Part shown: in pieces, positions 27,560 to 36,007 of the stretch
Layout: every line of letters starts with the position of its first letter
Numbering within the stretch: the first letter of the stretch is position 1
Notes under the pieces: generated by a model
Databases searched by the model: none
The model's input: the letters and a program-made list of their open reading frames with translations, nothing else
What the model was told of the DNA's origin: nothing
Program-made: the position numbers and the translations under genes
Source of the DNA: UTCHB3 sp964625575
GTDB lineage: Bacteria; Bacteroidota; Ignavibacteria; Ignavibacteriales; Ignavibacteriaceae
Assembly: GCA_964625575.1 (NCBI GenBank)
Contig: CAZVBQ010000005.1
Span: 1-64,000 of the forward strand
Length of the DNA stretch: 64,000 nucleotides
Direction of reading: 5' to 3'

Positions 27560-27673
27560 ATGAAAGTAAGAGCTTCAGTTAAAAAAGTATGCGAGCACTG
27601 CAAAATAATCAAGAGAAAAGGCAGTATCAGGGTTATTTGCAAGAACCCAAAGCATAAACAAAGACAAGGATAG
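27560..27673 (+). CDS. rpmJ: 50S ribosomal protein L36
   Basis: A 37-residue protein, MKVRASVKKVCEHCK and onward, with zinc ligands Cys11, Cys14, Cys27 and His32. This is the zinc-binding form of L36. It lies between infA and rpsM as usual, with a CGGAG signal before the ATG. Confidence 0.96.
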   Translation: MKVRASVKKVCEHCKIIKRKGSIRVICKNPKHKQRQG

Positions 27674-27697
27674 AATTTTTTCAAAGGAGAAATTTAA

Positions 27698-28081
27698 TTG
27701 GCACGTATAGCTGGTGTAGATTTACCAAAGAATAAAAAGATTTTTTACGGCCTGCAGTACATTTTCGGAATAGGTCCAAACATTGCTGAGGAAATCCTTC
27801 AGAAAGCTTCGATCGATCCCGACAGAAAAGTCGGCTCGCTCACCGAAGATGAAGTGGGTAATATCAGATCTGTTATTCAAGCGGACTATAAAGTGGAAGG
27901 TGCGCTGCGCTCTGAAGTTCAGCTCAACATCAAACGCCTTATAGATATCGGTACTTACAGAGGTTTGAGGCACAGAAGAGGACTTCCGGCAAGAGGTCAG
28001 AGAACCCGAACAAATTCCCGTACCAGAAAAGGTAAGAGGAAAACAGTTGCCGGTAAGAAAAAAGCAGTAGCCAAAAAGTAA
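27698..28081 (+). CDS. rpsM: 30S ribosomal protein S13
   Basis: A 127-residue S13 of the 30S head, contacting P-site tRNA and the bridge to L5. MARIAGVDLPKNKK and GLRHRRGLPARGQRT are family hallmarks. It starts at TTG 27698 with an AAAGGAGA signal. Confidence 0.97.
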   Translation: MARIAGVDLPKNKKIFYGLQYIFGIGPNIAEEILQKASIDPDRKVGSLTEDEVGNIRSVIQADYKVEGALRSEVQLNIKRLIDIGTYRGLRHRRGLPARGQRTRTNSRTRKGKRKTVAGKKKAVAKK

Positions 28082-28103
28082 TTGAAAATCGGAGGATAGT
28101 AAT

Positions 28104-28490
28104 TTGGCAAAAACTACTAAAAAAGTTAAAAAGAAACATGTTGTCGACGCCAACGGTATCGCGCACGTTAAGGCTTCATTCAACAACGTATTGGTAACCC
28201 TTACCGATATCTACGGCAACACGATCTCATGGTCGACTGCCGGAAGGAACAGCTTTAAAGGTTCCAGAAAGAACACTCCATTTGCCGCTCAGGTCACCAG
28301 TGAAGCAGCTGCAAAGGAAGCCTATGATCTTGGTTTAAGAAGAGTCGAGGTCAGAGTTAAGGGCCCCGGTGCCGGCAGAGAATCAGCCATAAGAGCCCTC
28401 GTTAACGTTGGGTTCGAGATCACTTCGATCAAAGATATAACGCCCATCCCTCACAATGGATGCAGGCCACCCAAAAGAAGAAGAGTTTAA
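28104..28490 (+). CDS. rpsK: 30S ribosomal protein S11
   Basis: A 128-residue S11 of the platform. GIAHVKASFNNVLVTLTD and the C-terminal TPIPHNGCRPPKRRRV are typical. It starts at TTG 28104 behind a good GGAGG signal. Confidence 0.97.
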   Translation: MAKTTKKVKKKHVVDANGIAHVKASFNNVLVTLTDIYGNTISWSTAGRNSFKGSRKNTPFAAQVTSEAAAKEAYDLGLRRVEVRVKGPGAGRESAIRALVNVGFEITSIKDITPIPHNGCRPPKRRRV

Positions 28491-28513
28491 TTTTATCATT
28501 GGAGAATTATTAA

Positions 28514-29161
28514 ATGGCAAGATACACCGGTTCGGTTTGTAAATTGTGTAGAAGGGAGAGACAGAAACTGTTCCTTAAAGGGAGCAGATGCTTCTCAGAA
28601 AAGTGCCCGTTTGAAGAGAAAGGCAAAGAAGGAAAGAGAAAGAACTATCCTCCGGGGCAGCATGGCCAGTCACGTAAATCAAAGGTTTCTGAATACGGCA
28701 TTCAGTTGAGAGAAAAACAGAAGATCAAAAGGATCTACGGAGTTCTCGAAACCCAGTTCAGAACTATTTTCGAGAAAGCTTCAAGCCAGAAGGGTATCAC
28801 CGGTACCAACATGCTTCAGCTTCTTGAAAGAAGACTCGACAATGTTGTTTACCGTCTCGGTTTCGCTCCTTCACGCAAGTCTGCGCGTCAGCTCGTGCGT
28901 CACAGACACATTCTTGTGAACGGAAATATTGTTGATATTCCCTCATACACTCTCATGCCGGGTGATGTGATTAAAATTAAAGACAAGAGCAAACAGCTGG
29001 ATGTTATTCACAATTCGCTCAAGAGAGTTAAAGACAGTCTCTACCCATGGTTGAGCGTCGATAAAGCCACCCTCAGCGGTACATTCATCAATGTGCCTGA
29101 GAGAGAGGAAATGCAGCTTAACGTCAACGAGCAGTTCGTTGTAGAGTTGTACTCTAAATAA
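28514..29161 (+). CDS. rpsD: 30S ribosomal protein S4 (zinc type)
   Basis: A 215-residue S4, a primary 16S binder and accuracy factor. The N-terminus carries Cys9, Cys12, Cys26 and Cys31, a zinc-finger form. The S4 RNA-binding domain lies around residues 100-160 (RRLDNVVYRLGFAPSR). In E. coli S4 represses the alpha operon. Confidence 0.97.
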   Translation: MARYTGSVCKLCRRERQKLFLKGSRCFSEKCPFEEKGKEGKRKNYPPGQHGQSRKSKVSEYGIQLREKQKIKRIYGVLETQFRTIFEKASSQKGITGTNMLQLLERRLDNVVYRLGFAPSRKSARQLVRHRHILVNGNIVDIPSYTLMPGDVIKIKDKSKQLDVIHNSLKRVKDSLYPWLSVDKATLSGTFINVPEREEMQLNVNEQFVVELYSK

Positions 29162-29187
29162 CAACAATGAAATTTTTAGAGGTTTAA

Positions 29188-30183
29188 ATGAGTGGATCAT
29201 ATCTGAAGATACCGGATGCTGTTATTTGCGAGGAATCGACTTACAGCAGCACTTTTGGCAGGTTCTTTTTGCAGCCGCTTGAAAGGGGTTACGGTGTAAC
29301 CATCGGAAACTCCCTCAGAAGAATTCTTATTTCTTCTCTTCCAGGAGCTGCTTTCACTGCCGTAAAGCTTGGCGGGGTTCTTCATGAGTTCAGCACCATT
29401 CCCGGTGTTGTTGAAGACGTAACTGAGATCATCCTGAACCTTAAACAGGTCAGAATGAAATTATTGAATAAAAAACCGGCCAAGATCGAGTTCACGATCC
29501 AGGGACCCAAAGAGGTAACTGCCGCTGATATTCAAAAATATACTGCGGATCTCGAGATCCTGAACCCCAACCAGCACATCGCGACACTTCAGGCTGACGC
29601 CAAATTTGAAGTGGAGCTCCGTGTCGGAAGAGGTAAGGGTTATGTTCCCGCGGTTGATAACAAGTCACCGGATTTCGCCATCGGGATGATCGCGATAGAT
29701 TCGATCTATTCACCGATTGTTAACGCGACATACGAGGTTGAAAACGTACGTATTGGCGACAGGAATGACTATGAGAAACTCGTGGTCAACATCACCACCG
29801 ACGGTTCGATCACTCCGGATGACGCACTTACACAAGCAGCTAAAATAATGAGGGATCACCTCCAGCTCTTTATCAATTTTGACATTGAGCAGGAAGACAC
29901 TCATGAAGAAGTGAAAAAAGATTCTGAAAAAGAAAGAATCAAAAAAATACTTCTCACCAATGTTGACGATCTCGAGTTAAGCGTGCGCGCTCATAATTGC
30001 CTGAAAGCTGCTAACATCAAAACCATCTCCGATCTGGTGGCAAAGGATGAAGCTGAAATGTTGAAGTTCAGAAACTTTGGCCGGAAGTCACTTGCGGAAT
30101 TGATGGAGATCGTCGAAACGTTAGGCCTTGAATTTGGCATGAATATCGACGAATACATTAAAGACGAAAGCAGTTCAAACTAA
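29188..30183 (+). CDS. rpoA: DNA-directed RNA polymerase subunit alpha
   Basis: A 331-residue alpha subunit. The N-terminal dimerisation and assembly domain (about 1-230) has GYGVTIGNSLRRILISSLPG. The C-terminal domain (about 250-320), with LELSVRAHNCLKAANI and RNFGRKSLAEL, contacts UP elements and activators. A linker rich in Glu/Lys joins them. Confidence 0.98.
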   Translation: MSGSYLKIPDAVICEESTYSSTFGRFFLQPLERGYGVTIGNSLRRILISSLPGAAFTAVKLGGVLHEFSTIPGVVEDVTEIILNLKQVRMKLLNKKPAKIEFTIQGPKEVTAADIQKYTADLEILNPNQHIATLQADAKFEVELRVGRGKGYVPAVDNKSPDFAIGMIAIDSIYSPIVNATYEVENVRIGDRNDYEKLVVNITTDGSITPDDALTQAAKIMRDHLQLFINFDIEQEDTHEEVKKDSEKERIKKILLTNVDDLELSVRAHNCLKAANIKTISDLVAKDEAEMLKFRNFGRKSLAELMEIVETLGLEFGMNIDEYIKDESSSN

Positions 30184-30203
30184 TCCGGATGAAGGTTTAA
30201 GAA

Positions 30204-30662
30204 ATGAGACATAGAGTTAAAGGTAGAAAATTAAAAAGAACCCACAGCCACAGGAACGCTCTCCTTAAAAATCTGGCTGCGGCACTCTTTTTACACAAAA
30301 GGATCGAAACAACCCTTGCCAAGGCAAAGGAACTTAGATCTTTCGCTGAACCACTGATCACTAAAGCCCGCAAGGGAACTCTTCATGATCAGAGGATCGT
30401 AATGAGCGTTCTTAGAAACAAGGAAGCCGCGAAAGAACTCTTTAGAAGTATCGCTCCTCAGGTTGGTGACAGAAAAGGTGGTTACACCAGAGTTGTCAGA
30501 ACCGGCGTAAGGCTTGGTGATGCCGCTCAGATGGCGATCATCGAACTTGTCGATTACAATGAAGCAGCCAATCAGATGGCAGCAGCGAGGAAGGAAGCCC
30601 GTGAGGCGGCCGCTCAGTCAAGGAAAGAAAAGGAAGCCGAAAAAGCACCGGTTGAGGCCTGA
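30204..30662 (+). CDS. rplQ: 50S ribosomal protein L17
   Basis: A 152-residue L17. The core (about 1-120), with MRHRVKGRKLKRTHSHRNA and GDAAQMAIIELVD, is normal. The last 30 or so residues are an Ala/Glu/Lys-rich tail not present in the shorter E. coli protein. It ends the ribosomal run and is followed by a strong terminator. Confidence 0.97.
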   Translation: MRHRVKGRKLKRTHSHRNALLKNLAAALFLHKRIETTLAKAKELRSFAEPLITKARKGTLHDQRIVMSVLRNKEAAKELFRSIAPQVGDRKGGYTRVVRTGVRLGDAAQMAIIELVDYNEAANQMAAARKEAREAAAQSRKEKEAEKAPVEA

Positions 30663-30683
30663 TCTTCCTGAATCATTTTCCCC

Positions 30684-30718
30684 AAAGAGTAATCCGTAAC
30701 AGGATTACTCTTTTTTTT
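30684..30718 (+). terminator. Terminator after rplQ, abutting the engB start
   Basis: A 10-bp perfect stem AGAGTAATCC (30686-30695) pairs with GGATTACTCT (30702-30711) around loop GTAACA and extends by A-T pairs. Eight T's run to 30718. The engB ATG begins only two bases later. Confidence 0.92.
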
Positions 30719-30720
30719 AT

Positions 30721-31323
30721 ATGTTTGAAACAATAGAATTTACAGGATCCTTCACGGATCTTTCGTCGTTAAAAATCAGGTTACCCGAAGTGGTGATTGC
30801 CGGCAGGTCTAATGCCGGGAAGTCATCCTTTATTAACCATGTAACCGGAAAAGCCGGGATCGCCCGTGTAAGTTCGACTCCCGGGAAAACCCGTTCTCTG
30901 AATTACATTAAGATCGACGGTTCATTTTATTTTGTTGATCTTCCCGGATACGGATATGCAAAGGTAAGCAAAACCGAACGGGAAAGGTGGGGCAAGTTCA
31001 TCGGGGATTATTTCCTGGCGTCAGGGAGCATCCGGCTTGTTATCCATCTGGTTGATAGCAGGGTGCCGGGGAATGCTCACGACCTTGAGTTTAATAAGTT
31101 CTGCGGGTCTTTTCCAAACGGTTATATAATGCTGCTTACAAAAACCGACAAGCTGAATCAAAGGGAGATGAGCGCGGCAATGAAGGCCGCCGAACAGTGT
31201 TACCCCGGATTAAAAGCGTTCGAGAGCATTTTCCCTTACACCATCCGCTCCGGAAAGTTCAAAAAACTGGTAATATCACAGATCAGGAATCATTTGGATC
31301 ACACAAATGATATTTTGATTTGA
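30721..31323 (+). CDS. engB: Ribosome biogenesis GTP-binding protein EngB/YsxC
   Basis: A 200-residue TRAFAC-class GTPase needed for late 50S assembly. The P loop is GRSNAGKS at 28-35 (the usual form has Val in place of Ala), G3 is DLPGYGYA and G4 is TKTD. The N-terminus aligns with the family from its first residue, so the ATG at 30721 is right. It has no Shine-Dalgarno signal, since the terminator T run ends two bases before it. How it is transcribed and translated is unclear. Confidence 0.95.
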   Translation: MFETIEFTGSFTDLSSLKIRLPEVVIAGRSNAGKSSFINHVTGKAGIARVSSTPGKTRSLNYIKIDGSFYFVDLPGYGYAKVSKTERERWGKFIGDYFLASGSIRLVIHLVDSRVPGNAHDLEFNKFCGSFPNGYIMLLTKTDKLNQREMSAAMKAAEQCYPGLKAFESIFPYTIRSGKFKKLVISQIRNHLDHTNDILI

Positions 31324-31350
31324 TTATCTGATTGTTCAAGACTATTTTTG
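31319..31350 (+). promoter_or_regulatory. Promoter for the GAF protein gene
   Basis: TTTG (31319-31322), exactly 20 bases, then TATTTTTG (31343-31350). This is the Bacteroidota -33/-7 pattern, with the same spacing as the rimP promoter. The first element overlaps the last codons of engB. The downstream ATG is 25 bases away. Confidence 0.7.
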
Positions 31351-31375
31351 AAGTTTAAAGAGTTTCGAAATTCGG

Positions 31376-33280
31376 ATGAATAAAAATCAGCTCACTAAAT
31401 ATGGTCTTATAGCGTTAGCATCTGTTTTTCTGGTGCTTCTTATCGTTATAGGTGACACGGTGACTCGTGGTGTAATGGGGCTGGTTCTCATTGTTGATCT
31501 TGTCTACCTTTATCTTCTTTACCGGAAAGAGAAGTCGGAGAAGGCTTTTGATGAAATTCTTAAAGACGCAAAACCGCACAGCGACCCCCACGAGTTTTTT
31601 GATTCCGAATCGGTAAAGGTTACGGGGACTTTCATTCCCAATGAGCCGGCGCATTCGCAGGTGAAACAACAAGTTGCCCCTGCTTTTAAGCAAAATATTG
31701 TAACTGCCACCCCTGATTCCCCCCGGAAGGGGAACATAATAACATTGAGTGACGAGGAGCCTTCTGATATCAGTGAGCGCTATTTCGAGATCATTAATGA
31801 AACTGCTCCCGGTGTTGAAAACAATAAAGCAACCATAAGCTTTTTCCTCGACAAAGTGATCAAACTTGTCAGGGAGGGAATGATGGCGCACAGTGCTGTT
31901 TTTTATTGGGTAAACCAAAGCAGCAAGCGCCTTTCGCCTGCCGCGTATGTTGTTGGGACTGATGACTTTAAGGTTTCGCAAATCCCTCTTGCAGGTGACC
32001 TTCTGAGTCAAGTGATTAACAACGAACGTCCGGTTTCGAAAGCAAGCATTGGGGCCGGGGAAGAATCCTCGATGATAAAATATTATAATGCCCCTCACGG
32101 CATCAAAAGTTTTGCAGCCGTTCCGGTCTTTTTCGACAGGAAAGTTATTGGGGTTATGGCGGTCGACAGTAAAGATGAAGACGCTTTTGGTCCCGAGACC
32201 CTCTTCGCAATGGGCAGATATGTAAGAATTGTAACCCACGTTCTTTCAATCGTACAGACTGGTTTTCTTGAAGGGCTGGCGGAAAAGCGTTTAAAGGCAA
32301 TGAACGGCATCATTGATCAGCTTTTAATCTCAAACTCGGTCGATGATATCCTTGGAGTATTTGAACAGAGGCTAAGGGAACTGATCCCTGCCAAGGTTAT
32401 TTATTTCCTCGACTTCTCGGGAGCATCAAATTCTTTCCGGATCTCAAGGGTTTTCTCGCACGACGGAGCACCGTTCGTGGTTGAAGGCACTGAAGTGGAA
32501 ATAGCGAACACACTGGCAGGAACCCAGCTTTCGAACGCGGGTCCCTTGTACTACAAGAACCTTGGTGAAGAGGAGACTCCCAGATTCAATCAGGCCGAAG
32601 AGAGGGTTTCTCAAGGCTCATTCCTTACGGTTCCGTTGAATATAAATGGACAATTACTCGGGATACTCTGCCTTGAATCACCTGAAAATAACGCGTTCAC
32701 CTCGGCGGAAACAAGATTTGTGGCACGGCTGAACTCACTGCTGTCGTATGTGTTCTACAACTATTCGCTTCAGATGATGCTCCGCAACGATGTGCTCTAC
32801 GACGCGGAGACCAGGGTGATGAACAAGAAGTTCTTCATGGAGCGTGTGGATCAGGAGCTTCAAAGGGTCAAGCAGTTCAATCTCGGCGGAGCACTCGCCC
32901 TGGTCAGCGTTGATAAAGCACCGGAGCAGATGGAGCTGTTTGGCGCGGATCCAAGCGCGAAACCAAACCTGCGACTGGCAGAATTCCTCAGAAGTGAAGC
33001 CAACCATGAGTTAACAGTTGGAAAACTTGACAAAGATATTTTCGGTATTTTCTTTTTCGGGAAGGAAACCAAACGTGCCTTCATTTGGGCTGAAAAATTC
33101 AAATCGAAGGTCACAAAACAGTCAGCCACAGCCTCGGGCGGCGGAAACGGATTTACCGTTTCGATCGGTATCGCTCCGGCGGAAAACAAAAACAGTTTCG
33201 AGGAAATTTTCCAGAACGCCCTTCTCGCGCTTCAGAAAGCACAGGAAGGAAGCGGCGGTAAAGTAGTCTCATCAACTTAG
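31376..33280 (+). CDS. Membrane-anchored GAF protein with degenerate GGDEF-like domain
   Basis: A 634-residue protein. Two hydrophobic spans lie at about 9-27 and 32-50, followed by a Pro/Ser-rich linker. Two GAF-like domains follow at about 135-290 and 305-460. The C-terminal part (about 465-634) begins like a diguanylate cyclase (DAETRVMNKKFFMERVDQEL), but where GGDEF should be it reads VGKLDKDIFGIF. It therefore probably cannot make cyclic di-GMP and may bind a ligand or partner instead. The signal sensed is unknown. It has its own promoter and its stop lies just before the deoB ribosome binding site. Confidence 0.7.
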   Translation: MNKNQLTKYGLIALASVFLVLLIVIGDTVTRGVMGLVLIVDLVYLYLLYRKEKSEKAFDEILKDAKPHSDPHEFFDSESVKVTGTFIPNEPAHSQVKQQVAPAFKQNIVTATPDSPRKGNIITLSDEEPSDISERYFEIINETAPGVENNKATISFFLDKVIKLVREGMMAHSAVFYWVNQSSKRLSPAAYVVGTDDFKVSQIPLAGDLLSQVINNERPVSKASIGAGEESSMIKYYNAPHGIKSFAAVPVFFDRKVIGVMAVDSKDEDAFGPETLFAMGRYVRIVTHVLSIVQTGFLEGLAEKRLKAMNGIIDQLLISNSVDDILGVFEQRLRELIPAKVIYFLDFSGASNSFRISRVFSHDGAPFVVEGTEVEIANTLAGTQLSNAGPLYYKNLGEEETPRFNQAEERVSQGSFLTVPLNINGQLLGILCLESPENNAFTSAETRFVARLNSLLSYVFYNYSLQMMLRNDVLYDAETRVMNKKFFMERVDQELQRVKQFNLGGALALVSVDKAPEQMELFGADPSAKPNLRLAEFLRSEANHELTVGKLDKDIFGIFFFGKETKRAFIWAEKFKSKVTKQSATASGGGNGFTVSIGIAPAENKNSFEEIFQNALLALQKAQEGSGGKVVSST

Positions 33281-33291
33281 GAGAAAACGGG

Positions 33292-34458
33292 ATCAAAAAT
33301 TTTATTTTTATCGTGCTCGATGGTGTCGGGATAGGTGAACTGCCCGATGCTCCCAATTACAACGACCAGGGGAGCAATACCCTGGTAAACACCGCCGGCA
33401 AGACGGGTGGACTGAACATACCAAACCTCAGAGCCCTCGGGCTCGGGAACATCAGCCCGATACCTGGCGGTGCTCCCGTCGGTGCTCCCGCAGGAGCATT
33501 TGGAAAGATGCTTGAAGTATCCAAAGGGAAGGATTCAACTTCGGGACACTGGGAACTTGCCGGGATCATCTCACCAAGGGATTTTGATTATTTCCCTCAA
33601 GGATTTCCCAAAGACATGATGGACCGCTTCCTTGAACTCACCGGATGCTCCGGTTTTCTCGGAAACAAGGCAGCCTCCGGAACCGAGATCATCAAAGAGC
33701 TCGGAGAGGAGCACATCAGAACCGGCTTCCCTATAGTTTATACATCAGCGGATTCTGTTTTTCAGATAGCAGCGCATGAAGAGCATTTCGGGCTTGAGCG
33801 CCTTTATGAGGTATGCGAGATAACCCGGCACAAATTGCTCAATGAGCATTTTGTCGGTCGTGTAATCGCCCGGCCGTTTATTGGAGAAACCTCTGAAACC
33901 TTCAAACGCACCACAAACCGCCGTGATTACTCACTCGATCCCCCGGGTGAAACGATGCTCGATCATCTCCGTGCCAACGGCATCAAAACCGTGGCCATAG
34001 GCAAGATAGGCGATCTCTTCAACGAGAAGGGGCTTGATGTTATTGTTCACACCAAATCGAACAGTGAAGGGTGTGCCGAAACACTAAAAGCGATGGGTGA
34101 ACACACCAACTCATTCATCATGACCAACTTGGTTGATTTTGATGTTTATTTTGGTCACCGTCTCGATCCCGAAGGTTTCAGAAACGCCCTTGAGGAGTTC
34201 GACCGGGTGCTCCCGGAAATCCTCGCCAAAATGGATGATTCCGACGTTCTGCTGCTCACTGCCGATCATGGAAATGATCCTACGGTCAACTCAACTGATC
34301 ACACGAGGGAATACGTTCCCGTACTGCTGACAGGTAAGGGGGTCGCCCCTGTTGACCTTGGTACACGCAAAACTTTTGCTGACGCGGGAAAGACAGTGCT
34401 CGACTGGTTTGGCATCGATGCTCCTGTTCCGGGAGAGAGTTTTCTTCAGCGGAGCTGA
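33292..34458 (+). CDS. deoB: Phosphopentomutase, apparently with an ATC start
   Basis: A 388-residue alkaline-phosphatase-fold enzyme that interconverts (deoxy)ribose 1- and 5-phosphates in nucleoside breakdown. The first canonical start, GTG 33313, would cut off the first beta strand just before metal ligand Asp10. Reading in frame from ATC 33292 gives (M)KNFIFIVLDGVGIGE, matching the normal N-terminus, and AGGAG lies eight bases before that ATC. The catalytic threonine is in KDSTSGHWE (Thr83); ADHGND and DHTREYVP supply metal ligands. Two vertex-shell genes follow, hinting at use in a microcompartment. Confidence 0.9.
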   Translation: MKNFIFIVLDGVGIGELPDAPNYNDQGSNTLVNTAGKTGGLNIPNLRALGLGNISPIPGGAPVGAPAGAFGKMLEVSKGKDSTSGHWELAGIISPRDFDYFPQGFPKDMMDRFLELTGCSGFLGNKAASGTEIIKELGEEHIRTGFPIVYTSADSVFQIAAHEEHFGLERLYEVCEITRHKLLNEHFVGRVIARPFIGETSETFKRTTNRRDYSLDPPGETMLDHLRANGIKTVAIGKIGDLFNEKGLDVIVHTKSNSEGCAETLKAMGEHTNSFIMTNLVDFDVYFGHRLDPEGFRNALEEFDRVLPEILAKMDDSDVLLLTADHGNDPTVNSTDHTREYVPVLLTGKGVAPVDLGTRKTFADAGKTVLDWFGIDAPVPGESFLQRS

Positions 34459-34563
34459 TACTTCCCCAATATGGTTAATACCCCGGGGAACAACGAGGGA
34501 ATTAAAACAGTCTAAAAATTGTTTAATGGTTGGAGATGTTCCGGCCCTGAAATCGAGGCAGAT

Positions 34564-34836
34564 GTGATCATAGGAAAAGTGATCGGGACCGTTTGGTCAA
34601 CAAAAAAAGATGAAAATCTGGTGGGAGCCAAGTTCCTCATCGTAAGGGAGCTTGACCTCGACCTTAACGAGAAAACAAATTTTGTAATAGCCGTCGACAG
34701 CGTCGGCGCCGGTGAAGGAGAAGTGGTGCTTGTGGCAACTGGTAGCAGTGCCCGACAGACCAATATTACCAAGAACAAACCGGTGGACGCTGTGATTATG
34801 GCGATAATCGATAAACTCGACAAAGCGGAGCAGTAG
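34564..34836 (+). CDS. EutN/CcmL family microcompartment vertex protein (first copy)
   Basis: A 90-residue protein of the pentamer family that caps the vertices of bacterial microcompartments. The start MIIGKVIGTVWSTKKDENLVG and AVDSVGAGEGEVVLVATG are family hallmarks. The frame is open to 34519, but GTG 34564, with GAGG five bases upstream, gives the normal N-terminus. It is followed after one base by a second copy. No hexameric BMC shell gene is in the window, so the compartment, if any, is encoded elsewhere. Confidence 0.92.
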   Translation: MIIGKVIGTVWSTKKDENLVGAKFLIVRELDLDLNEKTNFVIAVDSVGAGEGEVVLVATGSSARQTNITKNKPVDAVIMAIIDKLDKAEQ

Positions 34837-34837
34837 C

Positions 34838-35113
34838 ATGTTCCTGGCACGCGTTATCGGGAATTTATGGGCAACGAGAAAATACGAGAGCCTCGAAGGG
34901 GCTTCGTTCAGGATCATTCAGCCCCTTAATTCAGATCTGGAAAAAACCGGATCCCCGTTTATCGCGGTTGACACAGTCGGAGCCGGACCGGGTGAAATAG
35001 TGGTTTACATCACCGCGAGTGAAGCAGTGATACCACTTCCCGTTGACATGGCCCCCGTTGACGCGTCAATAGTTGCCATCGTGGACTCTTTGTACACGGA
35101 CAAGAATGTTTAA
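34838..35113 (+). CDS. EutN/CcmL family microcompartment vertex protein (second copy)
   Basis: A 91-residue paralogue of the preceding gene, starting one base after its stop. ARVIGNLWATRKYESLEGASF and AVDTVGAGPGEIVVYITAS show the family fold. Its N-terminus is slightly changed (MFLARVIG against MIIGKVIG). Two divergent copies side by side suggest either different vertices or hetero-pentamers. deoB lies upstream and the sigma factor downstream. Confidence 0.92.
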   Translation: MFLARVIGNLWATRKYESLEGASFRIIQPLNSDLEKTGSPFIAVDTVGAGPGEIVVYITASEAVIPLPVDMAPVDASIVAIVDSLYTDKNV

Positions 35114-35149
35114 CTTTTTGAATAACTTTACCAGAGAGAGGTGGTATCG

Positions 35150-36007
35150 GTGAGAATAACAAAGCAATATACCAACCGTGAAAGCCAGTCGCTTGACAAA
35201 TATCTGCAAGAGATCGGCAAAGTTGATTTGCTTACTCCTGACCAGGAGATTGAACTTGCCATCCGTATTAAGAACGGAGATCAGAACGCGCTCGAAACAC
35301 TGACCAAAGCGAACCTCAGGTTCGTGGTGTCAGTTGCTAAACAGTATCAGAACCAGGGTCTTTCCCTTGGTGACCTGATCAACGAGGGTAACCTTGGACT
35401 TATAAAGGCAGCGCGCAGATTCGATGAGACCAGAGGATTTAAATTCATTTCGTACGCGGTGTGGTGGATCCGTCAGTCGATACTTCAGGCGCTCGCTGAG
35501 CAGTCAAGGATCGTCCGTCTTCCATTGAACCGCGTAGGCGCGCTGAACAAGATCACAAAGGCATACAGCCAGCTTGAGCAGGAATACGAAAGGGAGCCAA
35601 GAGCTTCAGAGATCGCCCAAGAAGTGGAGATGGACGTGAACGAAGTGGCTGATACACTTAAAATATCGGGTCGCCACGTATCGGTTGATGCTCCATTCGC
35701 TCAGGGAGAAGACAACAGATTGCTCGACGTTCTTCAGAACGACCAGCATCCGATGCCCGACTATACATTGATGTCTGAATCGCTCAAGAAAGAGATCGGC
35801 CGTGCCCTCTCCGCTCTTACGGAAAGGGAAGCCGAGGTTATAAGGCTCTACTTCGGTCTGAACAAAGAGCACTCACTCACACTCGAAGAGATAGGTGAAA
35901 AATTCAACCTCACCCGTGAAAGAGTGCGTCAGATTAAAGAGAAAGCGATCAGAAGATTGCAGAGAAATCCTAAAACCAAAAATCTCAAGGCATATCTTGG
36001 TTCTTAG
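35150..36007 (+). CDS. rpoD: Primary sigma factor, short Bacteroidota-type SigA/RpoD
   Basis: A 285-residue sigma-70 protein with regions 1.2 to 4.2 but no region 1.1 and no long non-conserved insert. It begins MRITKQYTNRESQSLDKYLQ. Region 2 shows FKFISYAVWWIRQSI and region 4.2 LTRERVRQIKEKAIRRL. GTG 35150 is preferred over GTG 35141 because the GAGAGAGG signal sits just upstream of it. It is very likely the factor that reads the TTTG / TAnnTTTG promoters found in this window. The end overlaps the next gene. Confidence 0.95.
   Translation: MRITKQYTNRESQSLDKYLQEIGKVDLLTPDQEIELAIRIKNGDQNALETLTKANLRFVVSVAKQYQNQGLSLGDLINEGNLGLIKAARRFDETRGFKFISYAVWWIRQSILQALAEQSRIVRLPLNRVGALNKITKAYSQLEQEYEREPRASEIAQEVEMDVNEVADTLKISGRHVSVDAPFAQGEDNRLLDVLQNDQHPMPDYTLMSESLKKEIGRALSALTEREAEVIRLYFGLNKEHSLTLEEIGEKFNLTRERVRQIKEKAIRRLQRNPKTKNLKAYLGS

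Noticed and set aside
31415..32239. Antisense open frame of 274 codons opposite the GAF gene
   Set aside because: The sense gene has clear domains and a promoter, while the antisense product has none.
34462..34490. Terminator between deoB and the first EutN gene
   Set aside because: TTCCCC can pair with GGGGAA near a CCCCGGGG palindrome, but the loop is long and no T run follows.
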